Notes: generated by a model from the sequence alone, not told the origin. A stretch of DNA of 11,396 nucleotides from Candidatus Saccharibacteria bacterium UBA1235 (GCA_002309075.1 DBWP01000012.1:1607-13002); one strand, 5' to 3'. Shown: positions 1 through 8,303, numbered from the stretch's first letter. Made by a program: numbers and translations.

Positions 1-60
1 CGGCGCTTGTCCTCGCGCTGCCGCGCTCCGTATTCCCTCGGGATCTACTTTCGCTTTCAT
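1..60 (-). CDS. start of an unidentified gene, cut by the window edge
   Basis: An ATG on the minus strand at 60..58 overlaps the TGA of the upstream receiver gene in an ATGA arrangement, and the frame stays open to the window edge (20 codons). The visible protein begins MKAKVDPEGIRSAAARG. No family can be named from so little. There is no clear Shine-Dalgarno sequence ahead of it, so translation would depend on coupling to the receiver gene. The stretch from 1 to about 45 is GC-rich, with GCGC-TGCC-GCGC on the plus strand, and its composition resembles the palindromic elements inside obg and trmD; it may be one arm of another. If real, it is the third gene of the kinase-receiver operon. An alternative is that the operon ends at the receiver and this frame is open by chance. 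Confidence 0.4.
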   Translation of the reverse strand, partial: MKAKVDPEGIRSAAARGQAP

Positions 61-428
61 TGTTTATCGCCCAATACTTCATGGATCGCATTTACAACAT
101 CTTCGATTCCGACTTGAGACTTTACAAGGTAACGATCAGCACCGAGAGATTCACCGCGAGCGCGCTGATCATCGGAAGAAAGAGCTGTCATCATGATGAC
201 TTTGATATTGGCGGTCTCTGGGGTATTACGGAGAATATCGAGCATATCGAACCCAGAAATCTTCGGCATCATTACGTCAGACAAAATTAAATCTGGTTTT
301 TCACGCACCGCTACAGCGAGCGCCTCTTCGCCATCACCGGCCGAAACAACTTCGTAGCCTTCTGCTGTAATACGAATACTGTAGATTTCGCGAAGCGCTG
401 CGTCGTCTTCTACTACCATTATTTTCAT
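57..428 (-). CDS. stand-alone receiver (CheY-like) response regulator
   Basis: The 123-residue protein is a single receiver domain with no output domain. The acidic pocket is E7-D8-D9, the phospho-acceptor is D51 in the LSDVMMP motif, the switch threonine is T81 and the conserved lysine is K103. The length matches CheY or Spo0F type regulators, so it should act by binding a partner protein or by passing phosphate on, not by binding DNA. It follows the histidine kinase with a 4-bp ATGA overlap, which makes that kinase the likely phosphodonor. A strong Shine-Dalgarno (AAGGAGG, 441..435) lies 6 nt before the ATG, inside the end of the kinase gene. The family assignment is secure; the downstream target is unknown, though the next gene, cut by the window edge, is a candidate. 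Confidence 0.95.
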   Translation of the reverse strand: MKIMVVEDDAALREIYSIRITAEGYEVVSAGDGEEALAVAVREKPDLILSDVMMPKISGFDMLDILRNTPETANIKVIMMTALSSDDQRARGESLGADRYLVKSQVGIEDVVNAIHEVLGDKQ

Positions 429-1660
429 TGTGTTCCTCCTTGTGGAATATTATTTAACATACCATTATTAAAAGCGATCATGCGTTTTTCGTATTCTTCG
501 CCCGTAATTCGCGGGAGAGAAACGAAGAAAGTAGAACCTTCGCCGAAGCCAGATTCTGCCCAAACGCGACCACCCATAGCTTCTACGCGTTGTTTAACGA
601 GATAGAGGCCGAGGCCGGTTCCGCCGATAGTACGAGTATCAGAATTATCTGCGCGGTAAAACTTCTGGAAAATATGGCCCAAATCGTCGCTCGAAATACC
701 TATGCCGGTATCCGTAACATTGATCAATGCACGATCACCATCGCCAAGTACGTTAATATAAATCGAGCCGCCAGCTGGAGTATATTTAATCGCGTTATCG
801 ATAAGATTTCCCATAATTTCGCGCATTAAATTCACATCTACATATCCATAAACGACCTGTTCTATGCGACGCGAAGCGCCAGGGGTATTATTTGGCTCGC
901 TAGAGCCGAATTGGTAAGTTAATTTAGCGTTATTGATTGGGACGCGGTATTCATCGCTGATCTGTTTAATTAGTCCAACCATTTCAACTGGTTGAAAATG
1001 CGGATGCAAACGACCATCATCAAGTTTTGTCACATCGAGAAGATCGCGGAAAAGTTGACCGAGATGTTGGGACGCAGCATGGGCCGAGTTTAAATAAGTT
1101 CGCGCACGCTCGTCGATTGTAGCGGTTTGGGGGTTTAAGGCAAGGGAAAGGTAACCCTCGATCGAAGCAACTGGGGTTCGCATTTCATGCGAAGCAGTAG
1201 AGATAAATTCAGTTTGCTCGCCTTCTTCGGCAAGCTCCTTAGTGATATCGCGAAAAGTAATAATGCGATTACCTTCAGAATTATTTACTGGAATTAATGA
1301 AATTGATATCGGGATACGCTTTTTGGCAGCGCCCGAAAGAAGACAGACTTCGTAGCTTTCTAAAGGTTGACCAGTGCGAATAGCTTGTAAAATTTTATTC
1401 TCATTTTCAGGAAGCTCGCGACCTTCTTTGCTTTCGATTTTAAGGAGTAGCCCAGCATCAAAACCAATCACATTTTGGGCCGTATTAAATCCAAGCATCG
1501 TAATAGCGGCTGGATTTGCGTATTGAATAAGTCCGGCTCGGTTAGTTATGATAACCCCGTCATGAATAGATGTAAGCGCAAGCTCGGCGAGAAGATTTTG
1601 GGGCGCAGGATTTTGTTGAACAACAGGCGCCGGTTGTTTGTTGCGATTAAAAAGCTTCAT
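425..1660 (-). CDS. soluble PAS-domain sensor histidine kinase
   Basis: The 411-residue protein autophosphorylates on histidine and should pass phosphate to the adjacent receiver. A PAS sensor domain spans about residues 25-142 (DGVIITN, IQYANPAA and the closing ITFRDIT). The dimerisation and phosphoacceptor helix is at about 150-215, with H158 in ASHEMRTP. The HATPase_c domain follows: N box with N285 and N289, G1 box DTGIG at 317-321, F box around FQKFYR and G2 box GGTGLGL at 346-352. No membrane segment or signal peptide is visible, so this is a cytoplasmic sensor; the PAS ligand or cofactor cannot be told. The first ~20 residues are a Pro/Gln-rich tail. The ATG at 1660 sits 7 nt below an extended -10, suggesting a leaderless mRNA. 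All kinase motifs are intact. Confidence 0.95.
   Translation of the reverse strand: MKLFNRNKQPAPVVQQNPAPQNLLAELALTSIHDGVIITNRAGLIQYANPAAITMLGFNTAQNVIGFDAGLLLKIESKEGRELPENENKILQAIRTGQPLESYEVCLLSGAAKKRIPISISLIPVNNSEGNRIITFRDITKELAEEGEQTEFISTASHEMRTPVASIEGYLSLALNPQTATIDERARTYLNSAHAASQHLGQLFRDLLDVTKLDDGRLHPHFQPVEMVGLIKQISDEYRVPINNAKLTYQFGSSEPNNTPGASRRIEQVVYGYVDVNLMREIMGNLIDNAIKYTPAGGSIYINVLGDGDRALINVTDTGIGISSDDLGHIFQKFYRADNSDTRTIGGTGLGLYLVKQRVEAMGGRVWAESGFGEGSTFFVSLPRITGEEYEKRMIAFNNGMLNNIPQGGTQ
435..441 (-). promoter_or_regulatory. Shine-Dalgarno of the receiver gene
   Basis: AAGGAGG on the minus strand, 6 nt upstream of the ATG at 428. It is one of the few clear ribosome binding sites in the window and it fixes the receiver start inside the kinase gene. 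It fits reinitiation or independent loading on the internal gene of a polycistronic mRNA. Confidence 0.8.
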
Positions 1661-1667
1661 TAAATAT

Positions 1668-1676
1668 ATTTTAACA
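1668..1676 (-). promoter_or_regulatory. extended -10 promoter of the kinase operon
   Basis: On the minus strand TGT-TAAAAT (1676..1668) is an extended -10 element. Only 7 nt separate it from the kinase ATG at 1660, so transcription should begin at or within a base or two of the start codon. There is no Shine-Dalgarno between them. No good -35 is visible, as is common for extended -10 promoters. Confidence 0.6.
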
Positions 1677-1692
1677 CAAGCTTTAAAAAATG

Positions 1693-1701
1693 TGCTAAAA
1701 T
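1693..1701 (+). promoter_or_regulatory. extended -10 promoter of the envelope operon
   Basis: TGC-TAAAAT with exactly 6 nt between it and the ATG at 1708. TTAACA at 1671-1676 could serve as a weak -35 with a long 19-bp spacer, and it overlaps the divergent kinase -10. The geometry predicts a leaderless mRNA, and no Shine-Dalgarno precedes the ATG. Confidence 0.6.
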
Positions 1702-1707
1702 TGAGTT

Positions 1708-3417
1708 ATGAATAAAGATGTGATTTATATTGAGCCAGAAGATGATATCACCGATATCATTACCAAAATCGAAAACTCAAAAGAAAAAATCATTGCTCTT
1801 GTACCGCCAAAAAAGGCGAGTGTCTTTCGCAGCATTGTCAACATTAAATTAATCGCAAAAGCGGGCGTGAACGCGGATAAAACCGTGGTCCTTGTTACTG
1901 CAGATCCGTCAATTATAAAACTCGCTGGAGTCACTAAGTTGCCAGTTACAAAAGATCTACAATCGGCACCAGTAGTTCCAGAAGATAATGTAACTGAAGA
2001 AATTAATACCACTGCAGAAGCGGCCGTATTAGAGGCAGCAGATGGAGAAACCGAAGAAGAAATTGTTGAAGCCGTCGAAGATGAGGCGAAGCCAGATAAA
2101 ACCGAGTTTAAAATTTCGAATATGAAAGAAGAAGAATCAGAAGACGAACCAGAAGAGAAAGAAGAAGAGAAGAAAGACGAGAAGAAAGACGACGAAAAAC
2201 CTAAAAAATTTACTAAAGAATGGTTTTTAGAGCATAAAAAGCTCGTCGGCCTTTGTGGCGGGGGCGTTTTAGTGTTTATTTTAGTCTTAATTTGGGCATT
2301 CGGAATCGCGCCGGCTGCCGATGTATCTGTAGTGGTAAGAACTACGACTACGAATTTCTCAGAAAATGCAACTTTCACAAATAATCTTTCCGATGAGAAT
2401 ATTACTGAAGGGAAGTTTTATTTAACCGAGAAGAAGGCCGAAAATAAACTTGAGGTTGAATTTGAGGCAACCGGCAAGAAAAATGTCGGCGATAAGGCTA
2501 AAGGCACCGTGGTGGTTTACGCATATTTTAGAGAGCGCGGCACACGCTCAATTGAGGCGGGATCAACATTCACTAATAATGATTTAAGATTTACTGCCGA
2601 TAAAGAAGAGACTTTGTCTTGGGATGGAAGCGACGTTGCAAAATGTGAAAATAGCGGCCAACCTTCATCTTTTAACTCTGGCTGTTTAATTTCTGGACGC
2701 GTTTCGGTCACGGCAGCAGCACCAGGCGCGCAGTATAATATCGCCGCGACTTCGACTGGCTGGTCCACAACCGCAAATGTTGGAGCTTATTCCGATAACG
2801 CAATGTCTGGTGGAACCGATAAGACCGTTACTGTGGTTCAACAATCTGATATTAATGGGGCGCTTGCGAAAATCGTCGAAGACAATTCTAAGACTGAGGC
2901 GATTAACCGAGAAAAACTCGAAGCTACGCTTGAAGATGGGGCTTTTGTGATTAGTTCTAGCTACCAACAGAAACTAGGCGAGCCAGTTTCTACCCCTAAG
3001 GTCGGCGAAGAAGTCGAAGAGGGTAAAAAAGCTAAGCTTACCGTTGAATCCACCGATTCTATTTACACTATTGATAAAGCTAAGGTGGAAGAGTTTATCT
3101 CTGAGAAGTCAAAATTAACAGATAGCTATAAAATTTATAAGATGAATGATCCATTTATTGAAAACTTTACAGAGATTGGCGATAATAGCTATGTTGGTAA
3201 GATCAAAACGTCCTTTGTATCTGGTCCAAAAGTAACGGAAAATGACGTCATCAATATTATCAAAGGTAAAGGGCTTGGTGAAGCAAGAGCCGATCTTCTC
3301 GATGCTTTCTCCGGAATAGATAGTAATAAGACAAAAATAAACGTTTCTTTCCCTTGGGTATTTAGAATTCCGGACAATCCGACCAAGATCACCGTCACTA
3401 TCGAGGTTGAGGAGTAA
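1708..3417 (+). CDS. single-pass membrane protein with baseplate-J-like outer region
   Basis: The 569-residue protein has three parts. Residues 1-90 form a compact alpha/beta cytoplasmic domain (IYIEPEDDITDIITKI, then IIALVPPKKASVFRS). Residues 91-175 are a highly charged Glu/Lys linker, densest at 140-168, encoded by an almost pure purine run near 2125-2200. A transmembrane helix at about 179-201 is followed by a long extracytoplasmic region. That region carries beta-rich segments such as KGTVVVYAYF, a GSTF turn, VTAAAPGAQYNI and MSGGTD, in the order seen in baseplate J-like proteins annotated in many CPR genomes; I make this match from memory of the pattern. C313 and C326 could form a disulphide. 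It is first in an operon with two peptidoglycan-active genes, so an envelope or surface-structure role is likely. The precise function is unknown. Confidence 0.7.
   Translation: MNKDVIYIEPEDDITDIITKIENSKEKIIALVPPKKASVFRSIVNIKLIAKAGVNADKTVVLVTADPSIIKLAGVTKLPVTKDLQSAPVVPEDNVTEEINTTAEAAVLEAADGETEEEIVEAVEDEAKPDKTEFKISNMKEEESEDEPEEKEEEKKDEKKDDEKPKKFTKEWFLEHKKLVGLCGGGVLVFILVLIWAFGIAPAADVSVVVRTTTTNFSENATFTNNLSDENITEGKFYLTEKKAENKLEVEFEATGKKNVGDKAKGTVVVYAYFRERGTRSIEAGSTFTNNDLRFTADKEETLSWDGSDVAKCENSGQPSSFNSGCLISGRVSVTAAAPGAQYNIAATSTGWSTTANVGAYSDNAMSGGTDKTVTVVQQSDINGALAKIVEDNSKTEAINREKLEATLEDGAFVISSSYQQKLGEPVSTPKVGEEVEEGKKAKLTVESTDSIYTIDKAKVEEFISEKSKLTDSYKIYKMNDPFIENFTEIGDNSYVGKIKTSFVSGPKVTENDVINIIKGKGLGEARADLLDAFSGIDSNKTKINVSFPWVFRIPDNPTKITVTIEVEE
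3409..3414 (+). promoter_or_regulatory. Shine-Dalgarno fixing the GTG start of the RuvX-MltG fusion
   Basis: GAGGAG inside the last codons of the upstream gene, 5 nt before the GTG at 3420. The first encoded residues, VIGLDVGEKRIGVA, are the expected amino terminus of a YqgF/RuvX domain, which supports this GTG over any later start. Confidence 0.75.
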
Positions 3418-3419
3418 AA

Positions 3420-4736
3420 GTGAAGGTTATCGGACTTGATGTGGGCGAGAAGCGCATTGGCGTGGCCAAGGCTGATTCAAATATACGAATCGCTGTACCA
3501 GTCGGGTTTATTTCCGTAGATGGCTTAGAATGGCAGGAAATCGCTAGAATTGGCCGTTTAAATGGCACGAATTTGTTCGTCCTGGGGCTTCCTAGGAGCA
3601 ACGAAGGAAAAGAGACGGCTCAGAGTCAGTATGTGAAGAAATTCGCCCAGGAGCTCAAAAAACGCGTGCCTGGAGCAAAAATCCGTTTCCAGGACGAGTC
3701 CTTAACGTCAGTTTTAGCTGAAGAAAGACTAAAACAGCGCAAGAAAAACTATCAAAAAGGTGATATTGACGCCGAAGCCGCCTCTATAATCTTGCAGGAT
3801 TTTTTGGAAAGTTTCAATAAAGACGAAGAAGAGAAAGAGGAAGAAAAAAAAACGACTAAAAAGCTTAATCTGATCGCTATTATAGCTGCAATCGTTGGTG
3901 TTTTAGGGCTAGTTGGGGCAACAGGAGTACTAAAATATCGTGACTACGTAAGGTGGCAAAGGGAAGAATATTTCAAAGAGCAAGAAGCGGCGATGAAGGC
4001 AGCGGTGTTTAATTTTACGATTACTCCAGGCGAAACAATTTTTGACATCAAAAAGAATCTTCTCTCAATAAATCGGGGAGAGAATGTTGGAAATTATACA
4101 GCCGACGAGGTCGATAATGCGTTTTTGGCGGATTACAATTTTGATTTTCTTAAAAACCGACCAGCTGGGGCAAGTTTAGAAGGTTATTTATATCCAGAGA
4201 CACATGAATTTTACGCCACGGATACAGTGGAGACGATTTTGACGCGTTTTCTTGAAGGAACTGCTAAAGTAGTTTCGGAAAATAACCTGGAAGAGAAATA
4301 TGCCGCCCACGGTTTAACGCTTTTTCAGGGGATAACTTTAGCTTCCGTCGTACAGAAAGAGGCCGTCGCAAGTGAACAGGCGACAGTTGCGCAAGTTTTT
4401 TATTCTAGATTGGCTTATGGCTGGAAGCTCGGAAGTGACGTGACCGTATCTTATGCGATAGATATAGTCGATCCGGAACGTAATTTTTATAAAGATAACG
4501 CAGCGGCGCTCACAATAGATTCTTGTTATAATACTAGGCTTTATACTGGGCTCCCTTGTGGGCCAATCTCGAACCCTGGAATTTCGGCGCTTCTTGCCGT
4601 GGCAGAACCATCTGATACTGCTTACCTCTTTTTCTTGACAGGAGATGACGGTTTGATGTATTATGGTTATACAGAGGTCGAGCATAACCAGAATATTTCC
4701 CTACACTGTCGTGAACTCTGTAATGTATCATTATGA
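3420..4736 (+). CDS. ruvX-mltG: RuvX (YqgF-type Holliday junction resolvase) fused to MltG lytic transglycosylase
   Basis: The 438-residue protein joins two usually separate proteins. Residues 1-132 are a YqgF/RuvX RNase H-fold nuclease with the acidic residues expected of an active site: D7 in GLDVG, E93 in QDESLTS and D115/D117 before EAAS. A short Glu/Lys linker (134-148) leads to a transmembrane helix at about 150-172. Residues 195-438 are a YceG/MltG domain: a LysM-like start (FTITPGETIFDI), LEGYLYPET, then LASVVQKEA, where E314 aligns with the catalytic Glu of E. coli MltG (E218 by my alignment from memory). The Glu two places earlier is Gln here. TGLPCGPISNPG and EHNQN close the domain. 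The topology works: nuclease inside, transglycosylase outside. The frame is continuous with no stop or plausible restart at the junction. The next gene overlaps by 4 bp. Confidence 0.9.
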   Translation: MKVIGLDVGEKRIGVAKADSNIRIAVPVGFISVDGLEWQEIARIGRLNGTNLFVLGLPRSNEGKETAQSQYVKKFAQELKKRVPGAKIRFQDESLTSVLAEERLKQRKKNYQKGDIDAEAASIILQDFLESFNKDEEEKEEEKKTTKKLNLIAIIAAIVGVLGLVGATGVLKYRDYVRWQREEYFKEQEAAMKAAVFNFTITPGETIFDIKKNLLSINRGENVGNYTADEVDNAFLADYNFDFLKNRPAGASLEGYLYPETHEFYATDTVETILTRFLEGTAKVVSENNLEEKYAAHGLTLFQGITLASVVQKEAVASEQATVAQVFYSRLAYGWKLGSDVTVSYAIDIVDPERNFYKDNAAALTIDSCYNTRLYTGLPCGPISNPGISALLAVAEPSDTAYLFFLTGDDGLMYYGYTEVEHNQNISLHCRELCNVSL

Positions 4737-5794
4737 CGAGGAAACGAAAAAAAATTAACTTGAAGTGGGTACCTTATATTTTGGCGGCCGCAGCAACGCT
4801 CGCAATAGTCACTATAGGCTCGCTCGATAAGAAAAATGCTGATATTAATTTAAGCCTTGACGCTTTTGCTGAAAATAATTATAAAATCTCAGTTGACCAG
4901 CTATCCGAGCTATATGTGGTGGCCGATTTATCAGATAGCTTAGGGCTCGCCAGCGCTTCAGATGTGGCATCAAATTTTGTAGTAACTTCCTCAATGTATG
5001 AAGCTGGCCAAACTTCGAGTGGGAAAATCGAAAAACCGAATATCACCGATGTTTCAACTTCACATAGTATTATAGAATATACAGTGCTTGAGGGCGACAC
5101 GATGAGCTCGATTGCAGATTTATACGGTTTAACAACTGATCAAATTCGTTGGTCGAACGGACTTAAGACTACTACTTTAGTTGCTGGAACTAAGTTACTT
5201 TTGCCAAAGACGCCAGGCATCGTTTATACGGTAAAGGCGACAGATACGGCTAGGTCAATTGCCGCGAGATATGGCGGTTCAGAGAAGGAAATCGTCGAAC
5301 TTAATAACCTCGATGTTTCTGGCTTGTCTGAAGGAATGAAGATCGTAATTAAGGGCGGTTCGCTACCTGTTGTCGAGCGGCCAGAATATGTCGCGCCGGC
5401 GGTACGATACTTCTATACCTATCTTGGTAGCACTTCGGAGCGCCAGAATATTCAGGTAATCGGATACAAGTACGGCCTTGGCGGCCCATATGTAGGCGGG
5501 CAATGTACTCAGTGGGCTTGGTATAACCGCAAGGATTTGCCAGCTAATCTCGGGAACGCAAACGCTTGGGCTAGGAATGCAGCGGCGCGCGGATATACAG
5601 TTAACCGCACTCCTTCTGCTGGGGCAATTTTCCAAACTACCTCTGGTTGGTATGGTCACGTTGGTTATGTTGAAGCGGTTAATTCTGACGGCTCAATCGT
5701 AGTTTCTGAAATGAATTATAACTATCGAGCATATCTAGTGATTCGTTCGACAATTCCAGCCAGCTCAGTTGGGAACTTTAACTATATTCATTAG
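4733..5794 (+). CDS. secreted or membrane-anchored LysM-LysM-CHAP peptidoglycan hydrolase
   Basis: The 353-residue protein starts with a basic N-terminus (MTRKRKK) and a hydrophobic segment at about 12-30, acting as signal peptide or membrane anchor. A low-complexity stalk (35-110) is followed by two LysM peptidoglycan-binding modules: about 115-157 (YTVLEGDTMSSIADLYG to LLLP) and 164-206 (YTVKATDTARSIAARYG to IVIK). The C-terminal CHAP domain (about 240-353) carries the expected nucleophile C258 in GGQCTQWAW, H309 in GHVGYVE and E326/N328 in SEMNYN. CHAP domains act as peptidoglycan amidases or endopeptidases; which bond is cut cannot be read from sequence. The ATG overlaps the stop of the MltG fusion (ATGA) and has no Shine-Dalgarno, so translation is probably coupled. 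Pairing with MltG suggests work at septation or on host-contact surfaces. Confidence 0.92.
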   Translation: MTRKRKKINLKWVPYILAAAATLAIVTIGSLDKKNADINLSLDAFAENNYKISVDQLSELYVVADLSDSLGLASASDVASNFVVTSSMYEAGQTSSGKIEKPNITDVSTSHSIIEYTVLEGDTMSSIADLYGLTTDQIRWSNGLKTTTLVAGTKLLLPKTPGIVYTVKATDTARSIAARYGGSEKEIVELNNLDVSGLSEGMKIVIKGGSLPVVERPEYVAPAVRYFYTYLGSTSERQNIQVIGYKYGLGGPYVGGQCTQWAWYNRKDLPANLGNANAWARNAAARGYTVNRTPSAGAIFQTTSGWYGHVGYVEAVNSDGSIVVSEMNYNYRAYLVIRSTIPASSVGNFNYIH

Positions 5795-5803
5795 AGGTAA
5801 ATA

Positions 5804-7318
<1,515 letters not shown>

Positions 7319-7334
7319 TTTTTCAAAAAAGTAC

Positions 7335-7364
7335 TTGACGCGCTTTTAGCTTATGCTTTATAAT
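7335..7364 (+). promoter_or_regulatory. strong promoter of the small RNA gene
   Basis: TTGACG (7335-7340), an 18-bp spacer and TATAAT (7359-7364). The spacer contains TTTTAGC, also present in the obg and LPXTG-gene promoters. The predicted start is about 7371. No credible start codon with a ribosome site follows, but a terminator does at 7495-7525, so the product is best read as an untranslated RNA. Confidence 0.8.
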
Positions 7365-7370
7365 AAATAT

Positions 7371-7516
7371 AAGCTGGTACGCTTCACAGGGGTTCCACTG
7401 ATTCGTTAGTGGAGTGTGGAGACTTACATTAATAAAAACAAACAGCGGATTAAAACAAACCAATGTGCCCCGCGGGTGGGCGCGTAACAGCGGGGAGCCG
7501 GTCGCGAGACCGGTTC
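7371..7516 (+). ncRNA. unidentified structured small RNA, about 150 nt
   Basis: This RNA fills the obg-trmD gap with its own promoter and terminator. The 5' half folds into one long interrupted hairpin. TAAG (7370-7373) pairs with CTTA (7423-7426), CTTCACA (7382-7388) with TGTGGAG (7415-7421), and TCCACTGA (7394-7401) with TTAGTGGA (7406-7413) across a TTCG tetraloop. Internal loops CTGGTACG and GGGGT are bulged on the left side. ACATT (7426-7430) can pair with AATGT (7462-7466) around an A-rich single-stranded loop. CCCCGC (7468-7473) pairs with GCGGGG (7490-7495), and the terminator hairpin follows. I see no SRP-RNA GGAA/GCAG signature, tmRNA ends or RNase P motifs, and no known riboswitch is recognised. 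It could be a trans-acting RNA, a 6S-like RNA or an uncharacterised lineage-specific class. Confidence 0.65.
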
Positions 7517-7525
7517 TTTTATTTT
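7495..7525 (+). terminator. rho-independent terminator of the small RNA
   Basis: GAGCCGGTC (7495-7503), loop GCGA and GACCGGTTC (7508-7516) form a 9-bp stem including one G-U pair, followed by TTTTATTTT. G7495 is also the last base of the preceding GCGGGG stem, so the two hairpins touch. The T-rich tail runs toward the trmD promoter. Confidence 0.88.
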
Positions 7526-7535
7526 CCTAAAATTA

Positions 7536-7544
7536 TGTTATAAT
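7536..7544 (+). promoter_or_regulatory. extended -10 promoter of trmD
   Basis: TGT-TATAAT, with exactly 6 nt before the trmD ATG at 7551 and no Shine-Dalgarno between. It has the same geometry as the promoters before the genes at 1708 and 8311, predicting a leaderless mRNA. No convincing -35 is present; the -35 zone overlaps the tail of the small RNA terminator. Confidence 0.7.
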
Positions 7545-7550
7545 TATAGA

Positions 7551-8303
7551 ATGATTAAGTTTACGATTATCACTTTGTTTCAAGAGGCGCTCGAGCCATA
7601 TCTTAACACATCGATGATGTGGAAGGCGAAAGAGAAGGGGTTGGCCGAATTTGAATTTGTAAACCTGAGAGATTTTGGGCTAGGTCCACATAAATCTGTT
7701 GATGATACGCCTTATGGTGGCGGCGATGGCATGCTACTTCGATGTGAGCCAGTTTTTAACGCGATTGAGTCTATTAAGGCGAAGGATCCAGATGCAAAAG
7801 TGATTCTTCCTACCCCAGTCGGCGAAATTTGGAATCAAGAAAAAGCCAGAGACATAGCAGGAATTGACTTTTCTCGGGCTGCGTCGCCTCGGCCCGTCGC
7901 CACGGGCGAGGCGCGCTCATCCTCGCCTTGCCAGGCTCCGGAGGCCCTTCAAAAAGCAATTCCTGCTAAGCATTACATTATCTTGTGTCCGCATTATGAG
8001 GGGTATGATGAGAGGATTTTGTCGATTGTAGACTATAAAATTTCGCTAGGAAAATACGTTTTAACGGGTGGGGAATTGCCGGCTTTAATTATTATTGATT
8101 CGGTGGTGCGCTTAATTCCGGGCGTGCTTGGGGGCGAAAAATCAGCCGAGATTGAATCCTTTTCTGATGGGGATAATCTAGAATATCCTCAATATACGAA
8201 ACCATATGATTTTCGTGGAATGACCGTGCCGGACGTACTTTTATCCGGAAATCATGGCGAAATTAAAAAGTGGCGCGAAGAACATAGCGGTAAGATGTTA
8301 TAA
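7551..8303 (+). CDS. trmD: TrmD, tRNA (guanine37-N1)-methyltransferase
   Basis: The 250-residue SPOUT-class enzyme uses S-adenosylmethionine to methylate G37 next to the anticodon, preventing +1 frameshifts. Visible landmarks are the start FTIITLFQEALEPYL, DDTPYGGGDGML at 51-62, LCPHYEGYDER at 145-155 (usually CGHYEG or CGRYEG), the trefoil-knot segment LGKYVLTGGELPALIIID at 166-183 and VPDVLLSGNHGEIKKWR at 226-242. The HYEG motif comes about 34 residues later than in E. coli TrmD (position from memory), because residues about 102-139 contain an in-frame insertion encoded by a palindromic element. The insertion sits in the loop before the knot, so activity is probably kept. Unlike the common rpsP-rimM-trmD-rplS arrangement, it stands alone with its own promoter. 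The stop codon lies within the -10 element of recG. Confidence 0.97.
   Translation: MIKFTIITLFQEALEPYLNTSMMWKAKEKGLAEFEFVNLRDFGLGPHKSVDDTPYGGGDGMLLRCEPVFNAIESIKAKDPDAKVILPTPVGEIWNQEKARDIAGIDFSRAASPRPVATGEARSSSPCQAPEALQKAIPAKHYIILCPHYEGYDERILSIVDYKISLGKYVLTGGELPALIIIDSVVRLIPGVLGGEKSAEIESFSDGDNLEYPQYTKPYDFRGMTVPDVLLSGNHGEIKKWREEHSGKML
7856..7967 (+). repeat. palindromic element inside trmD (element 3)
   Basis: An imperfect inverted repeat of 112 bp. AGCAGGAATTG (7856-7866) is matched exactly by its reverse complement at 7957-7967, and the pairing continues with CTTTT and AAAAG after a one-base bulge. Near the centre is a strong hairpin: GCCTCG-G-CCCGT (7886-7897), loop CGCC (7898-7901) and ACGGG-CGAGGC (7902-7912). 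Its core CCCGT-N4-ACGGG is the same as in element 1 of obg. The interior is far more GC-rich than its surroundings and encodes SRAASPRPVATGEARSSSP, which has no counterpart in ordinary TrmD. Confidence 0.8.

Noticed and set aside
841..905. Possible fourth in-frame palindrome in the histidine kinase (GGCTC-GCTA-GAGCC near 895)
   Set aside because: Only the 5-bp central stem pairs. Flanking arms do not match, and the protein spacing before the N box looks normal for the family.
2125..2205. Purine-rich tract as a regulatory or repeat element
   Set aside because: It is explained by Glu/Lys codons of the charged linker; the unit is not regular enough to be a tandem repeat.
1725..2378. A 217-codon minus-strand frame opposite the baseplate-J-like gene
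   Set aside because: It is a Ser-rich shadow created by the purine-rich Glu/Lys codons of the real plus-strand gene, with no domain and no promoter of its own.
7468..7500. T-box-like antiterminator (GGGTGG followed by GCGCG) in the small RNA
   Set aside because: The consensus AGGGTGG-N-ACCGCG is not met, no specifier hairpin is evident, and the downstream gene is not an aminoacyl-tRNA synthetase or amino acid gene.
7463..7543. A 26-codon frame inside the small RNA region beginning MCPAGGRVTAG
   Set aside because: It runs through two strong hairpins including the terminator, has no ribosome site, and its composition follows the stems. It is a chance frame.
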